Position numbers and translations under genes: made by a program
NCBI GenBank assembly: GCA_902776765.1
Contig: CACYRP010000036.1
Coordinates: 1-64,000 of the forward strand
Origin: Fibrobacter succinogenes
Lineage (GTDB): Bacteria; Fibrobacterota; Fibrobacteria; Fibrobacterales; Fibrobacteraceae
Length of the DNA: 64,000 bases
Direction: 5' to 3'
Shown here: positions 19,448 through 28,698 of the stretch, in pieces
How positions within the stretch are numbered: the first letter of the stretch is position 1
Layout of the letters: each line of letters begins with the position of its first letter
The notes under the pieces: model-generated
The model's database searches: none
Told to the model about the DNA's origin: nothing
What the model saw: the letters and a program-made list of their open reading frames with translations, nothing else

Positions 19448-19477
19448 TCAAATTCGCCTTTCAGCTTGGAACCAAAA

Positions 19478-20101
19478 TTAGTTGGCGGCAGCCGGAGCAG
19501 CGGCGGCGGCAGCATCAGCAGCCGGAGTTGCAGCGTCCTTCTTCTTAGACTTAGAAGAAATCGAGAAGATAACCGTGCGCGGAACAGATGCGAGCTGAAC
19601 GTTTTCCGGGAGCTTGAAGTCCTTGGCATAGAAGGTCACGTTCGTTTCGAAGTTGGAAATGTCCATTTCGAGAACAGACGGGATGCTAGCCGGTTTAGCA
19701 GCGAGCATGAGGTAACGAGCTTCCTGAGAGAAGAGACCACCCTGAGTCTTGACACCAATCGGGAGACCGGTGAGCTTGACCGGAATACGAACCTTCACGA
19801 ATTCATCTTCAGCGATCTTGATGAAGTCAACGTGAGTGATCTTCTGGGTGATGGCGTCCTTCTGGACACTGTAGACGATAGCCGGATTGCCAGCCTTGCC
19901 GTCGATTTCGAGGTCAAGAAGCGTGTAACGCTTGCCCGGAGCAAGAACCTTGCGGAGGTCGATTTCGCTTACTGCAATGTTCTTAGCTTCGATACCCTTA
20001 CCATAATAGACGGCCGGAATCTGACCAGCCTTACGCAAACGGGCGTTTTCGCGGTTTGCACCTAGCACTCTCGAGGTAACTTTGAGCGTTGTGAGTTCCA
20101 T
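19478..20101 (-). CDS. rplY: 50S ribosomal protein L25/general stress protein Ctc
   Basis: 207 aa, the long L25/TL5 form that binds 5S rRNA. The N-terminal domain shows RVLGANRENARLRKAGQIPAVYYGKG, the usual 5S-binding start; the C-terminal TL5-like beta domain follows (HVDFIKIAEDEFVKVRIPVKL, GVKTQGG). The tail after residue about 180 is Lys then Ala/Pro-rich (AADAAAAAAPAAAN). GGAG nine bases before the ATG supports the start. In many bacteria it sits beside pth; here pth is 11 kb away. Confidence 0.93.
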   Translation of the reverse strand: MELTTLKVTSRVLGANRENARLRKAGQIPAVYYGKGIEAKNIAVSEIDLRKVLAPGKRYTLLDLEIDGKAGNPAIVYSVQKDAITQKITHVDFIKIAEDEFVKVRIPVKLTGLPIGVKTQGGLFSQEARYLMLAAKPASIPSVLEMDISNFETNVTFYAKDFKLPENVQLASVPRTVIFSISSKSKKKDAATPAADAAAAAAPAAAN

Positions 20102-20132
20102 TGTATTATCTCCATTAGATAAAAAAAATTCA

Positions 20133-20204
20133 TTGGGGTAGCTGGACTCGAACCAACGAATAACGGAATCAAAATCCGTTGTCTTACCACTTGACGATAC
20201 CCCA
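20133..20204 (-). tRNA. tRNA-Gln (anticodon UUG)
   Basis: On the minus strand the 72-nt sequence folds as a full cloverleaf: acceptor TGGGGTA / TACCCCA with discriminator A, anticodon stem ACGGA / TCCGT around loop TTTTGAT (anticodon TTG), and T-loop GGTTCGAGTCC. The CCA end is not encoded. It lies just upstream of rplY. Confidence 0.95.
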
Positions 20205-20300
20205 ATGGTGCGACAAAGATAGTAAAAGATTACCGAAAATCAAAGACAAATGCACAAAATTTGCAAAAAAAATTGCAAATTGGCGTTTTTTTTTGAACTT

Positions 20301-20423
20301 AGTTACTAGATACTAGTTAGAAGTTACTAGAGATTGCTATAAGAACATTTCTAGTAACTCAGAACTGCGACGAAGTCGCCTCAGTAACTAGTAACTTCGA
20401 ACTATTAACTGCGGCTCCGCCGC
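20301..20423. repeat. Composite heptad array H3 with inverted arms and GC palindromes
   Basis: Left arm 20301-20335: AGTTACT, AGATACT, AGTTAGA, AGTTACT, AGAGATT. After a short spacer come reverse-complement units AGTAACT, CAGAACT; a palindrome GCGACGAAGTCGC; then AGTAACT, AGTAACT, TCGAACT, ATTAACT (20383-20410), and GCGGCTCCGCCGC (20411-20423). The sequence AGTTACTAGAG-N-CTAGTAACT is shared with the array at 62035-62114. It fills the gap between tRNA-Gln and the ispE stop codon; no gene is seen in the 322-bp stretch other than the tRNA. Confidence 0.75.
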
Positions 20424-21335
20424 CTACCTATGCCAGAATTTCGTGACGGCCTGGTAGCGCGAAATCGGTTTTAACGCAGCAGCGGCCTCCTCAGCAAGTT
20501 CCTGGGTCTCGAAAATTCCGAAAACGGAGGCCCCCGAACCGGACATCAGGGCGACCTTAGCCCCCAGTTCCAAGAATTTCTGTTTCATCTCGGCGACAAG
20601 CGGGTGCGTCGGGAATACGGAAATTTCGAAAAAGCATGTTTCGGGATTAAGGGCCAGTTCCAACACATCATCTCCAGAAACGGGATCGGTTTCGGCAATA
20701 GGTATGCCACACGACCGGACCCACACCTGAGAATCCCACGCCGCCTTATACTGCTCCCAGCGGTCCGGTCCAGATTTCGGGACACCTGCGTAAGCATCCT
20801 TTGTCGGTACGGAATCAAGCGGGGTCGCAATGAGGAGAGCTTCACCAGCAGGAAGTTCAAACGGCTCCTTGAATGTCAAACGCTCGCCGATGCCTTCGGC
20901 AAAGGCGGTTCCGCCTCGAACGAGGAACGGCACATCCGCACCAAGGCGAGCACCGATGGATTCCAAAGTTTCGAACGGGAGGTTCAAGTTCCACAAGCGA
21001 TTGAGCAAACGGAGCGTCGCAGCGGCATCGGCACTTCCACCACCAAGTCCTGCCCCCAACGGCATCACCTTCGTGAGGTGGATGTCGGCACCAAGGGGCG
21101 ACTTCGCAAATTCCTTGAGCGCTTTCGCCGCCTTGAACACGAGGTCCGATTCCAGCGGATAGTTCTGCGGTTCGTTATAGGTCAGGTGGATTTCGCCATC
21201 TTCGCGAAGCGTCGCTTCGACAGTATCACCCGCATCAACCGTCTGGAAAACAGTTCCCAAATCGTGGTAACCATCTTCGCGCTTGCGGATAACATCGAGA
21301 AACAAATTGATTTTAGCTGGAGCGTATTCTTTCAT
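20424..21335 (-). CDS. ispE: 4-diphosphocytidyl-2-C-methyl-D-erythritol kinase
   Basis: GHMP kinase of the MEP isoprenoid pathway, phosphorylating CDP-ME with ATP. 303 aa. The N-terminal AKINLFLDVIRKREDGYHDL holds the substrate-binding Lys and His; the ATP loop PLGAGLGGGSADAAATLRLLN is at about 90-112; the C-terminal MSGSGASVFGIF closes the GHMP fold. There is no Shine-Dalgarno: the heptad array at 21341-21389 ends five bases before its start codon. It is separate from ftsK by that array. Confidence 0.95.
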   Translation of the reverse strand: MKEYAPAKINLFLDVIRKREDGYHDLGTVFQTVDAGDTVEATLREDGEIHLTYNEPQNYPLESDLVFKAAKALKEFAKSPLGADIHLTKVMPLGAGLGGGSADAAATLRLLNRLWNLNLPFETLESIGARLGADVPFLVRGGTAFAEGIGERLTFKEPFELPAGEALLIATPLDSVPTKDAYAGVPKSGPDRWEQYKAAWDSQVWVRSCGIPIAETDPVSGDDVLELALNPETCFFEISVFPTHPLVAEMKQKFLELGAKVALMSGSGASVFGIFETQELAEEAAAALKPISRYQAVTKFWHR

Positions 21336-21340
21336 AGGAG

Positions 21341-21389
21341 TAGGAAGTTAGAAGTAGGAAGTAGACAGTGATTAGTGGTTGGTGGTTAG
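21341..21389 (+). repeat. Heptad array H4 (7 units, changing type along its length)
   Basis: Seven consecutive units: TAGGAAG, TTAGAAG, TAGGAAG, TAGACAG, TGATTAG, TGGTTGG, TGGTTAG. It passes from the GAAGTAG type to the GTGGTTA type within one register, showing that the variants belong to one family. It sits between ftsK and the ispE start. Confidence 0.75.
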
Positions 21390-21391
21390 GG

Positions 21392-21415
21392 GGCTCGAGC
21401 CTCGGACCTCGAGCC
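21392..21415 (-). other. Hairpin at the ftsK stop codon
   Basis: GGCTCGAG and CTCGAGCC form a perfect 8-bp inverted repeat around an 8-nt loop, starting at the ftsK stop. It lacks a T-run on the minus strand, so it may protect the mRNA end or be part of the array rather than a classical terminator. Confidence 0.5.
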
Positions 21416-24400
21416 TAACCGAATCTCCCGGAGCGTTCGAGTTGCATAAGTTCATCCATTCCGATAAGCATGGCTCGCGGTTTCGAGTTGCCCTTGCTCG
21501 GACCGCACACGCCAAGGCCATAAAGCTGGTCCACAATCTTCCCTGCTCGGCTGTAGCCCACACTAAAGTGGCGCTGTACCGCCGAAGTCGATAGACCGTT
21601 CACGCTAATCGCCCATTGAGCCACTTCGAACAAAAGCTTGTCCAACTTTTCGTTTTTCAGCGAACCGCCACCTTCGTCGTCGCCATCTTCGCCGCCCGAG
21701 ACATCGAACGATTCCACCTGCGGGTAGAACACGTTCTGGTCGGAGCAGGCATCGGCCAAGCGTTCGGCTTCTTCGTCACTCAAGAACGCCCCATGCACGC
21801 GTACCGGATCAGGGTCGTTCACGGCCTTGTAAAGCATATCGCCACGCCCGAGAAGTTTTTCTGCACCGGCATGGTCCATGACAGTGCGAGCATCAATCTG
21901 GGATGCCACCTTGAAGCTAATACGCGTCGGCAAGTTCGCTTTGATGATACCCGTAATGACCTTCACGGACGGGCGCTGTGTCGCCAGCACCAAGTGAATA
22001 CCCACGGCACGAGCCTTAGCTGCCAAGCGGGCCACAGACTTTTCGATTTCCTTGCCAGCAACCATCATGAGGTCCGCCATTTCGTCGATAATCACGACGA
22101 TAAACGCCATGCGGTGGCCGCGATCTTCTTCAGGAACTTCATCCGGCAATTCGCCCGCTTCAAACTTTGCATTAAAGCCACCGATATTACGCACCTTTGC
22201 CGAAGCCAAGACTTCCGTTCTGCGGTCCATCTCGTAGCAGAGCCACTGGAGCGCCTGGATAGCAATTTCGGGCTTGGTGATAACAGGCGCCAAGAGGTGC
22301 GGAATGTTTTCGTACATTTTGAGTTCCACAGCCTTCGGGTCCACAAGAATCATGCGGAGTTCATCCGGAGTCTTGCTGAAGAGCATGGATGCCATGAGGG
22401 CGTTAATGCAAACAGACTTACCAGAACCCGTCTGACCTGCAATCAGCAAATGCGGAGCCTTCGCTAAATCCATCGTGAACGATTCACCCGTAATGTCCTT
22501 GCCAAGCGCCACAAGAATCTTGTCCGGCGCAGGCTTGAATTTTTCACTCAAGAACACATCGCGGCAGAACACGGTCTGGAACTTGCGATTCGGGATTTCC
22601 ACGCCAACCGCAGCCTTGCCAGGAATCGGCGCCAAAATGCGAATCGACGAAACCTTCAGCGGGAGCGCCAAGTCTTCTTGCAATGCCGAGAAGCGGCTCA
22701 CCTTCACGCCCGGGCCCGGTTCCACTTCAAAGCGCGTAATCATCGGGCCTGTTTCGCAACCGATCACGCGGCCTTTCACCTTGAAGTTTTCCAACTTTTC
22801 TTCGAGCATCTTTCCGATGGCATTCAGCTCTTCTTCGGTGTAATCCGCCGTCTGCACTTCGTGCGTGTCGAGAATCTTTGCAATTTCGGGAACTTGATAT
22901 TTGTCATAAGAAGCCGCCGGAGCAGCAGGAATTTGAGCAGATTGAACAGCCTTCGCCGCCGGGCGCGCATTTCCGCCAACATTTCCACCAACATTCCCGC
23001 CAGCACTTCCGCGGCCACCTCGTCCACCCTGCGCACTTGGAATCGGTTCATCGAATTCCGGTTCCTCGCCCACTTCGTCCGCAGTCACAACGACCGGTGC
23101 AAAAGTTTCATCATCTTCAACAGCCGGGCTCCCCGGGAAATCTTCGATACGGGCACCATCGCCACCCAAGAGGTCTTCGGCATGGATTGCAGCACGAGTT
23201 TCAACGGAATCCGAAAGCGTCACATCGCGCACCACCGTATTCGCTTTCGTTTGCGATTTCGCGGATTGCGGCACATCAACATGACCAACAACAGTCCGTT
23301 CAGCCGTGCGACGAGTAGCCTCGTTCGCAGCAGCCATCTTTGCTTTCGCAGCGGCATTCCCCCCAGCCTGAGCACCAGCATTTGCAGCTGTCACCGCCTC
23401 CAAAGTTTCCGCATCGCCGTTGCGGCGCACGTCACCTTTCACCTTCATCCGTCCGCCATGCCCCTTTTCCCAATCAATCATGTCGCGGGCACGGCGAAGC
23501 GCACTGATGCGTTCCTTGATTTCCAAAATCTGGAGCGCATTCATGTGGCGTTCATTCAAGCGCAATTCTTCTTCCAAACGGCGAATTTCAGGATCTTCGT
23601 AAACTCCATCGCCCAAAGTCTCCTCACCCGCAACAGGTTGTGCACTATGCGGATCTCCAGGCATCATTCCGTTCGCAACAGCAGCGGCATTTTCATTACC
23701 GCCCATAGCGGCTGCCCCTGCGGCATTCCCCGACAAAGCGTTCCCGGCATACTGCTTAAGTCCAAACGCGTCGTTCCCCACTTGCGTTTGCATATCCGAA
23801 CGGCTTACATCCAGTTCATCCGTAAGCCAGTTATGACGACCGTTAAACGGTTCCACCTTCCCGCGCCTACGCATTTTCACAGAATCCGGAACAAAAATCA
23901 TCGTCTCGTCTTCCATCACGACACCGCGACGGAGCGTCTTTTTTTCGGACTCTTTCTTATCGCTCTTCACCGTCGGAACTTCAACTGTTTCGACCTCAAT
24001 CGGCGCCATCGAGCGGCGCTGTCCAAACACGCCACTCACGTATCGCATCGTCTGCGCCACAAACTTAAAATGCCTTGGACGCACACCGAACGAAAGCACA
24101 AGAATCAACGCAAATGCAACCACAAGTAAAATCAGCGGAGCGACAAACGAGACACGCCCAAATACAGGAATCGCCAAGTTCTGCAAAAAGAACTCGCCCA
24201 AAACGCCCCCGCTCATCGAAAGCGCATCGTTCGAAACATTCTTTACGCCAAAATTCTTGAGCGACATAAGGAACGATACATTCACAACAAGCAAACTTAC
24301 GCCCACCGCAAAGCGCAGCAACTTCGGTCGCAACGAAGCAACCGCAATGAAAAGCCCCCAAAGGATTAGCGCTGCCGTAAACACGACAACCGCCACACGT

Positions 24401-24639
24401 CCAAACAAGAACGTCATAAAACTTGGGTATATAACGCCAAAATAATTGCCTAGCCAGTTTTCAGTTTCGCCAACAATCGAAATCGTGACGCACCCAAGCA
24501 ACAGGATAACGCCCGCAAGCAAAACCATATAGCCCACCATCATCGTAATAAAGTACGAATCCGGCTCCTGAATTTCCTTTTTCGGTTCAACCTTGGGCTT
24601 TTTTGTTTTCTTAACAGTTTTTTTCTTTTGAACAGCCAA
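21415..24639 (-). CDS. ftsK: DNA translocase FtsK/SpoIIIE
   Basis: Septum-anchored DNA pump that clears the chromosome from the division site and activates XerCD at dif. About 1074 aa. N-terminal Lys-rich cytoplasmic tail, four or five membrane segments (about residues 30-200), a long low-complexity linker (about 210-590, Ala/Gly/Asn-rich), then the motor: Walker A AGQTGSGKSVC near residue 735, Walker B FIVVIIDEMADL, and LATQRPSVKVITGIIKANLP. The last about 70 residues form the winged-helix gamma domain (VNGLSTSAVQRHFSVGYSRA) that reads KOPS. AGGAG is one base from GTG 24645 but seven from TTG 24639, so TTG is preferred. Confidence 0.95.
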   Translation of the reverse strand: MAVQKKKTVKKTKKPKVEPKKEIQEPDSYFITMMVGYMVLLAGVILLLGCVTISIVGETENWLGNYFGVIYPSFMTFLFGRVAVVVFTAALILWGLFIAVASLRPKLLRFAVGVSLLVVNVSFLMSLKNFGVKNVSNDALSMSGGVLGEFFLQNLAIPVFGRVSFVAPLILLVVAFALILVLSFGVRPRHFKFVAQTMRYVSGVFGQRRSMAPIEVETVEVPTVKSDKKESEKKTLRRGVVMEDETMIFVPDSVKMRRRGKVEPFNGRHNWLTDELDVSRSDMQTQVGNDAFGLKQYAGNALSGNAAGAAAMGGNENAAAVANGMMPGDPHSAQPVAGEETLGDGVYEDPEIRRLEEELRLNERHMNALQILEIKERISALRRARDMIDWEKGHGGRMKVKGDVRRNGDAETLEAVTAANAGAQAGGNAAAKAKMAAANEATRRTAERTVVGHVDVPQSAKSQTKANTVVRDVTLSDSVETRAAIHAEDLLGGDGARIEDFPGSPAVEDDETFAPVVVTADEVGEEPEFDEPIPSAQGGRGGRGSAGGNVGGNVGGNARPAAKAVQSAQIPAAPAASYDKYQVPEIAKILDTHEVQTADYTEEELNAIGKMLEEKLENFKVKGRVIGCETGPMITRFEVEPGPGVKVSRFSALQEDLALPLKVSSIRILAPIPGKAAVGVEIPNRKFQTVFCRDVFLSEKFKPAPDKILVALGKDITGESFTMDLAKAPHLLIAGQTGSGKSVCINALMASMLFSKTPDELRMILVDPKAVELKMYENIPHLLAPVITKPEIAIQALQWLCYEMDRRTEVLASAKVRNIGGFNAKFEAGELPDEVPEEDRGHRMAFIVVIIDEMADLMMVAGKEIEKSVARLAAKARAVGIHLVLATQRPSVKVITGIIKANLPTRISFKVASQIDARTVMDHAGAEKLLGRGDMLYKAVNDPDPVRVHGAFLSDEEAERLADACSDQNVFYPQVESFDVSGGEDGDDEGGGSLKNEKLDKLLFEVAQWAISVNGLSTSAVQRHFSVGYSRAGKIVDQLYGLGVCGPSKGNSKPRAMLIGMDELMQLERSGRFG

Positions 24640-24740
24640 AAACACGCTCCTCTATTTACCTTCCAAATATAGTCTATTATCGACCTTAATTTTTGCGCAA
24701 AAAATGACACTTTTAACTCAATTATTATTTTTTTTAGGTC

Positions 24741-27700
24741 ATGGAAGAAAATAATTTAAAAAAGCAAATAATTAAAAATCTAAAACCAATTTTTGGAGGA
24801 GTATTAACGGCAATAGCCGTAGTTTTCATTCTTATCTTTGGAAGTCCCCAAAACAATTATACAGCCGAATCAGCAGAAAATATTTTCTACGATCAATTCT
24901 TCAAGTGGACAACAGAAGTTAAGGATTCCATCGGCAACAAAGACGGCGTACTTCTGGAGAGCAAACCCTACAACGATCCCAACATCATCATTGCCGATGT
25001 TGACGAAAAATCGCTGCAACAGCTCGGGAGCTACTACAACTGGGACCGATCCATCCACGCCAAAGTCATTAAGAATTTAAGCGAAGGCGGAGCCGCCGCT
25101 ATCGCATTCGATATTCTCTTTAAAGATGCCGATTTTGGAAAAAAGAGAGGAGATCAATGCAACAGCATTCTCACCGCATTGGTCCCCGATACGAATCATT
25201 TTGAACTTTTTTCACAAATCCATTCTTATTACAATTTCGATTCCATGCTCGTCGATGCAACACAAAAATCCGGTATTTGCATCGTCAGTTTCTTGATGAA
25301 CGACACCTCGTACTACAAGAACAAAACCGAATGGTACCCCTTAAGTACTTGGCACCACGCTAAAGAAATTGGATTTTCATCAACCATCCAGCTAAACCAG
25401 GCCGACAAGCCAAAATACATCGAATCCAAACGACTGCTCGACAACATATTCCCAGAACTAGCGAATGCCGGTGCACGATTGGGTTCTGTCAACGCCTATC
25501 CTGATAACGACGGAACCATTCGCCGAGCCACAATGTTGTACAGATTCCCGCGCGTTCACGACAACAAGGTAGCTCCGCAACGCATTTATTCAACGCTTTC
25601 GCTAATGACCATCCTGCACCTTTTCCACAAAGATCCCAAAGATGTTCAAATCAAGATGGGTCAGTACATCGACATCGGAAAACCTTTCGGAATTTACCGA
25701 GATTCTGTAGGTGAATACCATACAACGTATCCGAACTTTACATACCCCATGTTCATCGGCTTGCGCGACAAGATGAAAGAAATCACAGCAAGCGGTGTAC
25801 AAAAAGCAAGTCTCATCGAGACCTCTTCAAAAATCACAGCAATACGCAACAGCAACGGAAACATCGTCTTTGATATTTTCATTGATGACGATGAGCATAT
25901 AAACGACACGCTCTCAAGAATTTTGCGCAAACTTCCCGAAAATATCTTTGACAAATTTAAGGAAAGTGAATCCATTGACTTAGGTCGCGGATATACAATG
26001 GCCAAGAGCGAAGACGATGAAAATATTTATGTTATTACAAATGACAGTGAAGAAAGCGAAATAAGCATTACTCCAAACATTCTCAAAACAATTCATTTTT
26101 TCGAACCTAGCTATCGCAAGATCCTGATTGGCGAACACAAGCATTTGTCGCGCCACATGGATATAAACTACAACAGGGCAAGAAACGAATGGTCTGCATC
26201 CATTGGATTTTTTACAAACGAAATTTTAAAAGATATTTTCAATACCACAGATAAACAGATTAGCAATCTAAAACCTGGTGAAGAATTGCGATTTGGTCCA
26301 TACAAAAAAATTCCGATCGACAACCATGGCAACTATCTCATCAAGTTCAAAGGCCGATTCAACCGCATTTCAACAGAAACTAGAACATTCAAGCATGTTT
26401 CTTATTACGACATTTACAGAGATTCCACAAACCTCGATCAATACGCCGGAAAAACAATTATACTCGGTTCTTCCGTTGCCGCTCTTTTCGATATTGTAAA
26501 CGGGCCACATGAAGAAGGTATTCCTGGAGTTTTAACACACGCAACGATTATCAAAAACATTCTCGAAGACGATTATTTAAAAGTTCTAAGCGATAGTTAC
26601 CAGCGCTACATCGTCATTTTCCTAGCCATCATCTGCGCGATTATCGGCCTTTATTGCAGAAGCTACGTATCATTGATTCTAGCAGTAAGCATCATCGTCC
26701 TTTACGCTTTGTTTGCCTATATCTGTTTTAGAAATAATATCTACATCGGGGTCTCAAGGCAAATTCTTACCGTCATTGTAACAAACACGGTTGCGATGGT
26801 TGTGCAAGCATTTTTTGAAAATAAAGAAAAGAAGTTAATTACAACCACATTCAAACGATTCATGTCGCCCAAGAGAATTGACAAAATGATCAAGACAGGC
26901 GACATTCCTGAGTTAAAAGGTGAAGAATCCGAAGTTACCGCTTACTTCACCGACATTCAGGGATTCTCGACTTTTTCTGAAAAAATTGGAAGCGCAAGCA
27001 AACTCGTTCAACTCCTGAACGAATACTTGACTCCCATGACTGACATTTTAGTGACGAAGTACGAAGGAACACTCGACAAGTACGAAGGCGACGCCATTAT
27101 CGCATTCTTCGAGAAAGACCCGGATCTCCCCCATCAAGCCAAGCGCGCCTGCGATACGGCTCTTGATATGCAAAACGATTTATTAAGACTCCGTAAAAAA
27201 TGGGAAAGCGAAGGCGACATGTGGCCCAAAATTGTCCACGAAATGCACATGCGCATTGGTATCAACACAGGTAGCATAATGACGGGCAACATCGGCTCCA
27301 ACATTCAAATGAACTACACCATGATGGGTGACGAAGTCAACCTCGCCGCACGTTTGGAAAGCGCCGCCAAGCAATACGGAGCCTACATCCATGTCAGCCA
27401 AAACACAATGAAGCTGCTCGAAGAACAAGGCTTTAGCAGCCAATACATCTACCGCTCGCTCGACATCATCCGCGTTGTCGGTAAAGATAAACCGGTCAAA
27501 ACATTCGAGCTATTGGCATACGCAAGCGACGACAACGCTATGATTTTGAATAAACTCGTATCCATTTGGGAGCAAGCCCGCGCAGCCTACCTCGCCATGG
27601 AATGGGATAAAGCGATAAGCTTATTTACGCAATGTCTAGACTTCGAGCCTCACCTTCCCGAACGCGATCCAGGCAGTAAAACATGCCCGAGTCTAGTTTA

Positions 27701-27788
27701 CATCAAGCGCTGCACCGCCTATAAAGAAAATCCGCCTGCAAGAGCAGGCGAAAAATGGGACGGAATCTTTACCGCTACGGAAAAGTAG
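24741..27788 (+). CDS. CHASE2-domain class III adenylate cyclase
   Basis: Membrane sensor that probably makes cAMP. 1015 aa: one N-terminal membrane segment (about 14-33), a large extracytoplasmic CHASE2 region (about 45-630: IADVDEKSLQQLG, AAIAFDILFKDADFG), then three close membrane helices (about 640-705) and a class III cyclase domain (about 725-900). Metal-binding aspartates are in YFTDIQGFSTFSE and YEGDAIIAFFE; the Lys of DKYEGD and Asp of MMGDEVNLAARLE fit ATP rather than GTP specificity. The C-terminal tail (about 925-1005) looks TPR-like. The CHASE2 part is longer than usual, with an extra insert around residues 300-560. The signal sensed is unknown. It is divergent from ftsK. Confidence 0.87.
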   Translation: MEENNLKKQIIKNLKPIFGGVLTAIAVVFILIFGSPQNNYTAESAENIFYDQFFKWTTEVKDSIGNKDGVLLESKPYNDPNIIIADVDEKSLQQLGSYYNWDRSIHAKVIKNLSEGGAAAIAFDILFKDADFGKKRGDQCNSILTALVPDTNHFELFSQIHSYYNFDSMLVDATQKSGICIVSFLMNDTSYYKNKTEWYPLSTWHHAKEIGFSSTIQLNQADKPKYIESKRLLDNIFPELANAGARLGSVNAYPDNDGTIRRATMLYRFPRVHDNKVAPQRIYSTLSLMTILHLFHKDPKDVQIKMGQYIDIGKPFGIYRDSVGEYHTTYPNFTYPMFIGLRDKMKEITASGVQKASLIETSSKITAIRNSNGNIVFDIFIDDDEHINDTLSRILRKLPENIFDKFKESESIDLGRGYTMAKSEDDENIYVITNDSEESEISITPNILKTIHFFEPSYRKILIGEHKHLSRHMDINYNRARNEWSASIGFFTNEILKDIFNTTDKQISNLKPGEELRFGPYKKIPIDNHGNYLIKFKGRFNRISTETRTFKHVSYYDIYRDSTNLDQYAGKTIILGSSVAALFDIVNGPHEEGIPGVLTHATIIKNILEDDYLKVLSDSYQRYIVIFLAIICAIIGLYCRSYVSLILAVSIIVLYALFAYICFRNNIYIGVSRQILTVIVTNTVAMVVQAFFENKEKKLITTTFKRFMSPKRIDKMIKTGDIPELKGEESEVTAYFTDIQGFSTFSEKIGSASKLVQLLNEYLTPMTDILVTKYEGTLDKYEGDAIIAFFEKDPDLPHQAKRACDTALDMQNDLLRLRKKWESEGDMWPKIVHEMHMRIGINTGSIMTGNIGSNIQMNYTMMGDEVNLAARLESAAKQYGAYIHVSQNTMKLLEEQGFSSQYIYRSLDIIRVVGKDKPVKTFELLAYASDDNAMILNKLVSIWEQARAAYLAMEWDKAISLFTQCLDFEPHLPERDPGSKTCPSLVYIKRCTAYKENPPARAGEKWDGIFTATEK

Positions 27789-27795
27789 TTGGAGC

Positions 27796-27844
27796 CCTTC
27801 GGCAAGCTCAGGAACCTTGTAAGGTTGGTGAGCCTGTCGAACCA
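27796..27844. repeat. Inverted repeat of the TTCGRCARGCTCA type
   Basis: CCCTTCGGCAAGCTCAGGAACC and GGTTGGTGAGCCTGTCGAACC are imperfect inverted arms around TTGTAA. Elements built on this core occur between genes in many bacteria; here it separates the convergent cyclase and panC genes and may act as a bidirectional mRNA end. Confidence 0.6.
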
Positions 27845-27849
27845 AAGTT

Positions 27850-28698
27850 CTAATTAAGCTCCATGTTGTCAATGAGTCGCGTCTTGCCGAAGAAAGCAGC
27901 GGCCAAGATAACAGCCTTTTCATCGCCCAAAGCGCCATTGCACTTCTGCAAGGTTTTCTGGCTTGCGACTTCAACATACTGCACAACGCCACGAGCAGCC
28001 ACAATCGACTTCACGACGGTATCGCGAATCTTCGAAACGCTGCGTTCGCCCGCTTCATACGCAACTTTAGCAGCCTTCAGGCCATTATAAATGCCAAGTG
28101 CCTGAGCGCGTTCTTCGTCCGTCAAATATTCGTTACGGCTAGAGCGGGCAAGGCCACTTTCTTCGCGAACAATCTTCACGCGATGAATCTTGATGTTAAA
28201 GTTCAAGTCCTTCACCATCTTTTCGATGAGGAACACCTGCTGGTAATCCTTTTCGCCAAAGAACGCGTCGTTCGCACCCGAAATCAAGAACAACTTGGAA
28301 ACGACCGTCAACACACCGCGGAAATGTCCCGGACGGTAAGCACCGCAATACATGCTTTCGAGCTGTTCATCGCGAACAAGCGTCATCGGGTCGCCATCAG
28401 GGTACATTTCCTGAACAGACGGAGCAAACACGAAGTCCGCACCAATCGATTCGGCAAGTTTGGCGTCGGCCTCCAAACGCTTCGGATACTTGTCCAAATC
28501 CTCGTTCTTACCGAACTGAATTGGGTTCAAAAACACACTTACAACAGTCACATCGCACTCGCTCACAGAAGCCTTGATAAGAGCGCCATGACCTTCATGG
28601 AGAGCCCCCATCGTTGGAACGAGACCGATTCTTTTCCCTTCTTTCGCAAGAGGAGCAAGCGTTTGACGTAGGGAATCGATAGACTTAATTATCTGCAT
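27850..28698 (-). CDS. panC: Pantothenate synthetase
   Basis: Joins pantoate and beta-alanine using ATP to give pantothenate for CoA synthesis. 282 aa. The nucleotidyltransferase HIGH-type motif is in GLVPTMGALHEGHGALI; FFGEKDYQQVFLI and the KMSKS-like ARSSRNEYLT are intact; NPIQFGKNEDLDKYPK is the pantoate site. It overlaps the upstream deoxynucleoside kinase gene by 14 bp, with AGGTAAC inside that gene as ribosome site, so folK, the kinase and panC form one operon. Confidence 0.96.
   Translation of the reverse strand: MQIIKSIDSLRQTLAPLAKEGKRIGLVPTMGALHEGHGALIKASVSECDVTVVSVFLNPIQFGKNEDLDKYPKRLEADAKLAESIGADFVFAPSVQEMYPDGDPMTLVRDEQLESMYCGAYRPGHFRGVLTVVSKLFLISGANDAFFGEKDYQQVFLIEKMVKDLNFNIKIHRVKIVREESGLARSSRNEYLTDEERAQALGIYNGLKAAKVAYEAGERSVSKIRDTVVKSIVAARGVVQYVEVASQKTLQKCNGALGDEKAVILAAAFFGKTRLIDNMELN

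Noticed and set aside
22678..24129. 483-aa frame opposite ftsK
   Set aside because: Antisense to the linker and membrane part of ftsK with a low-complexity Arg/His/Ser composition; no start or domain support.
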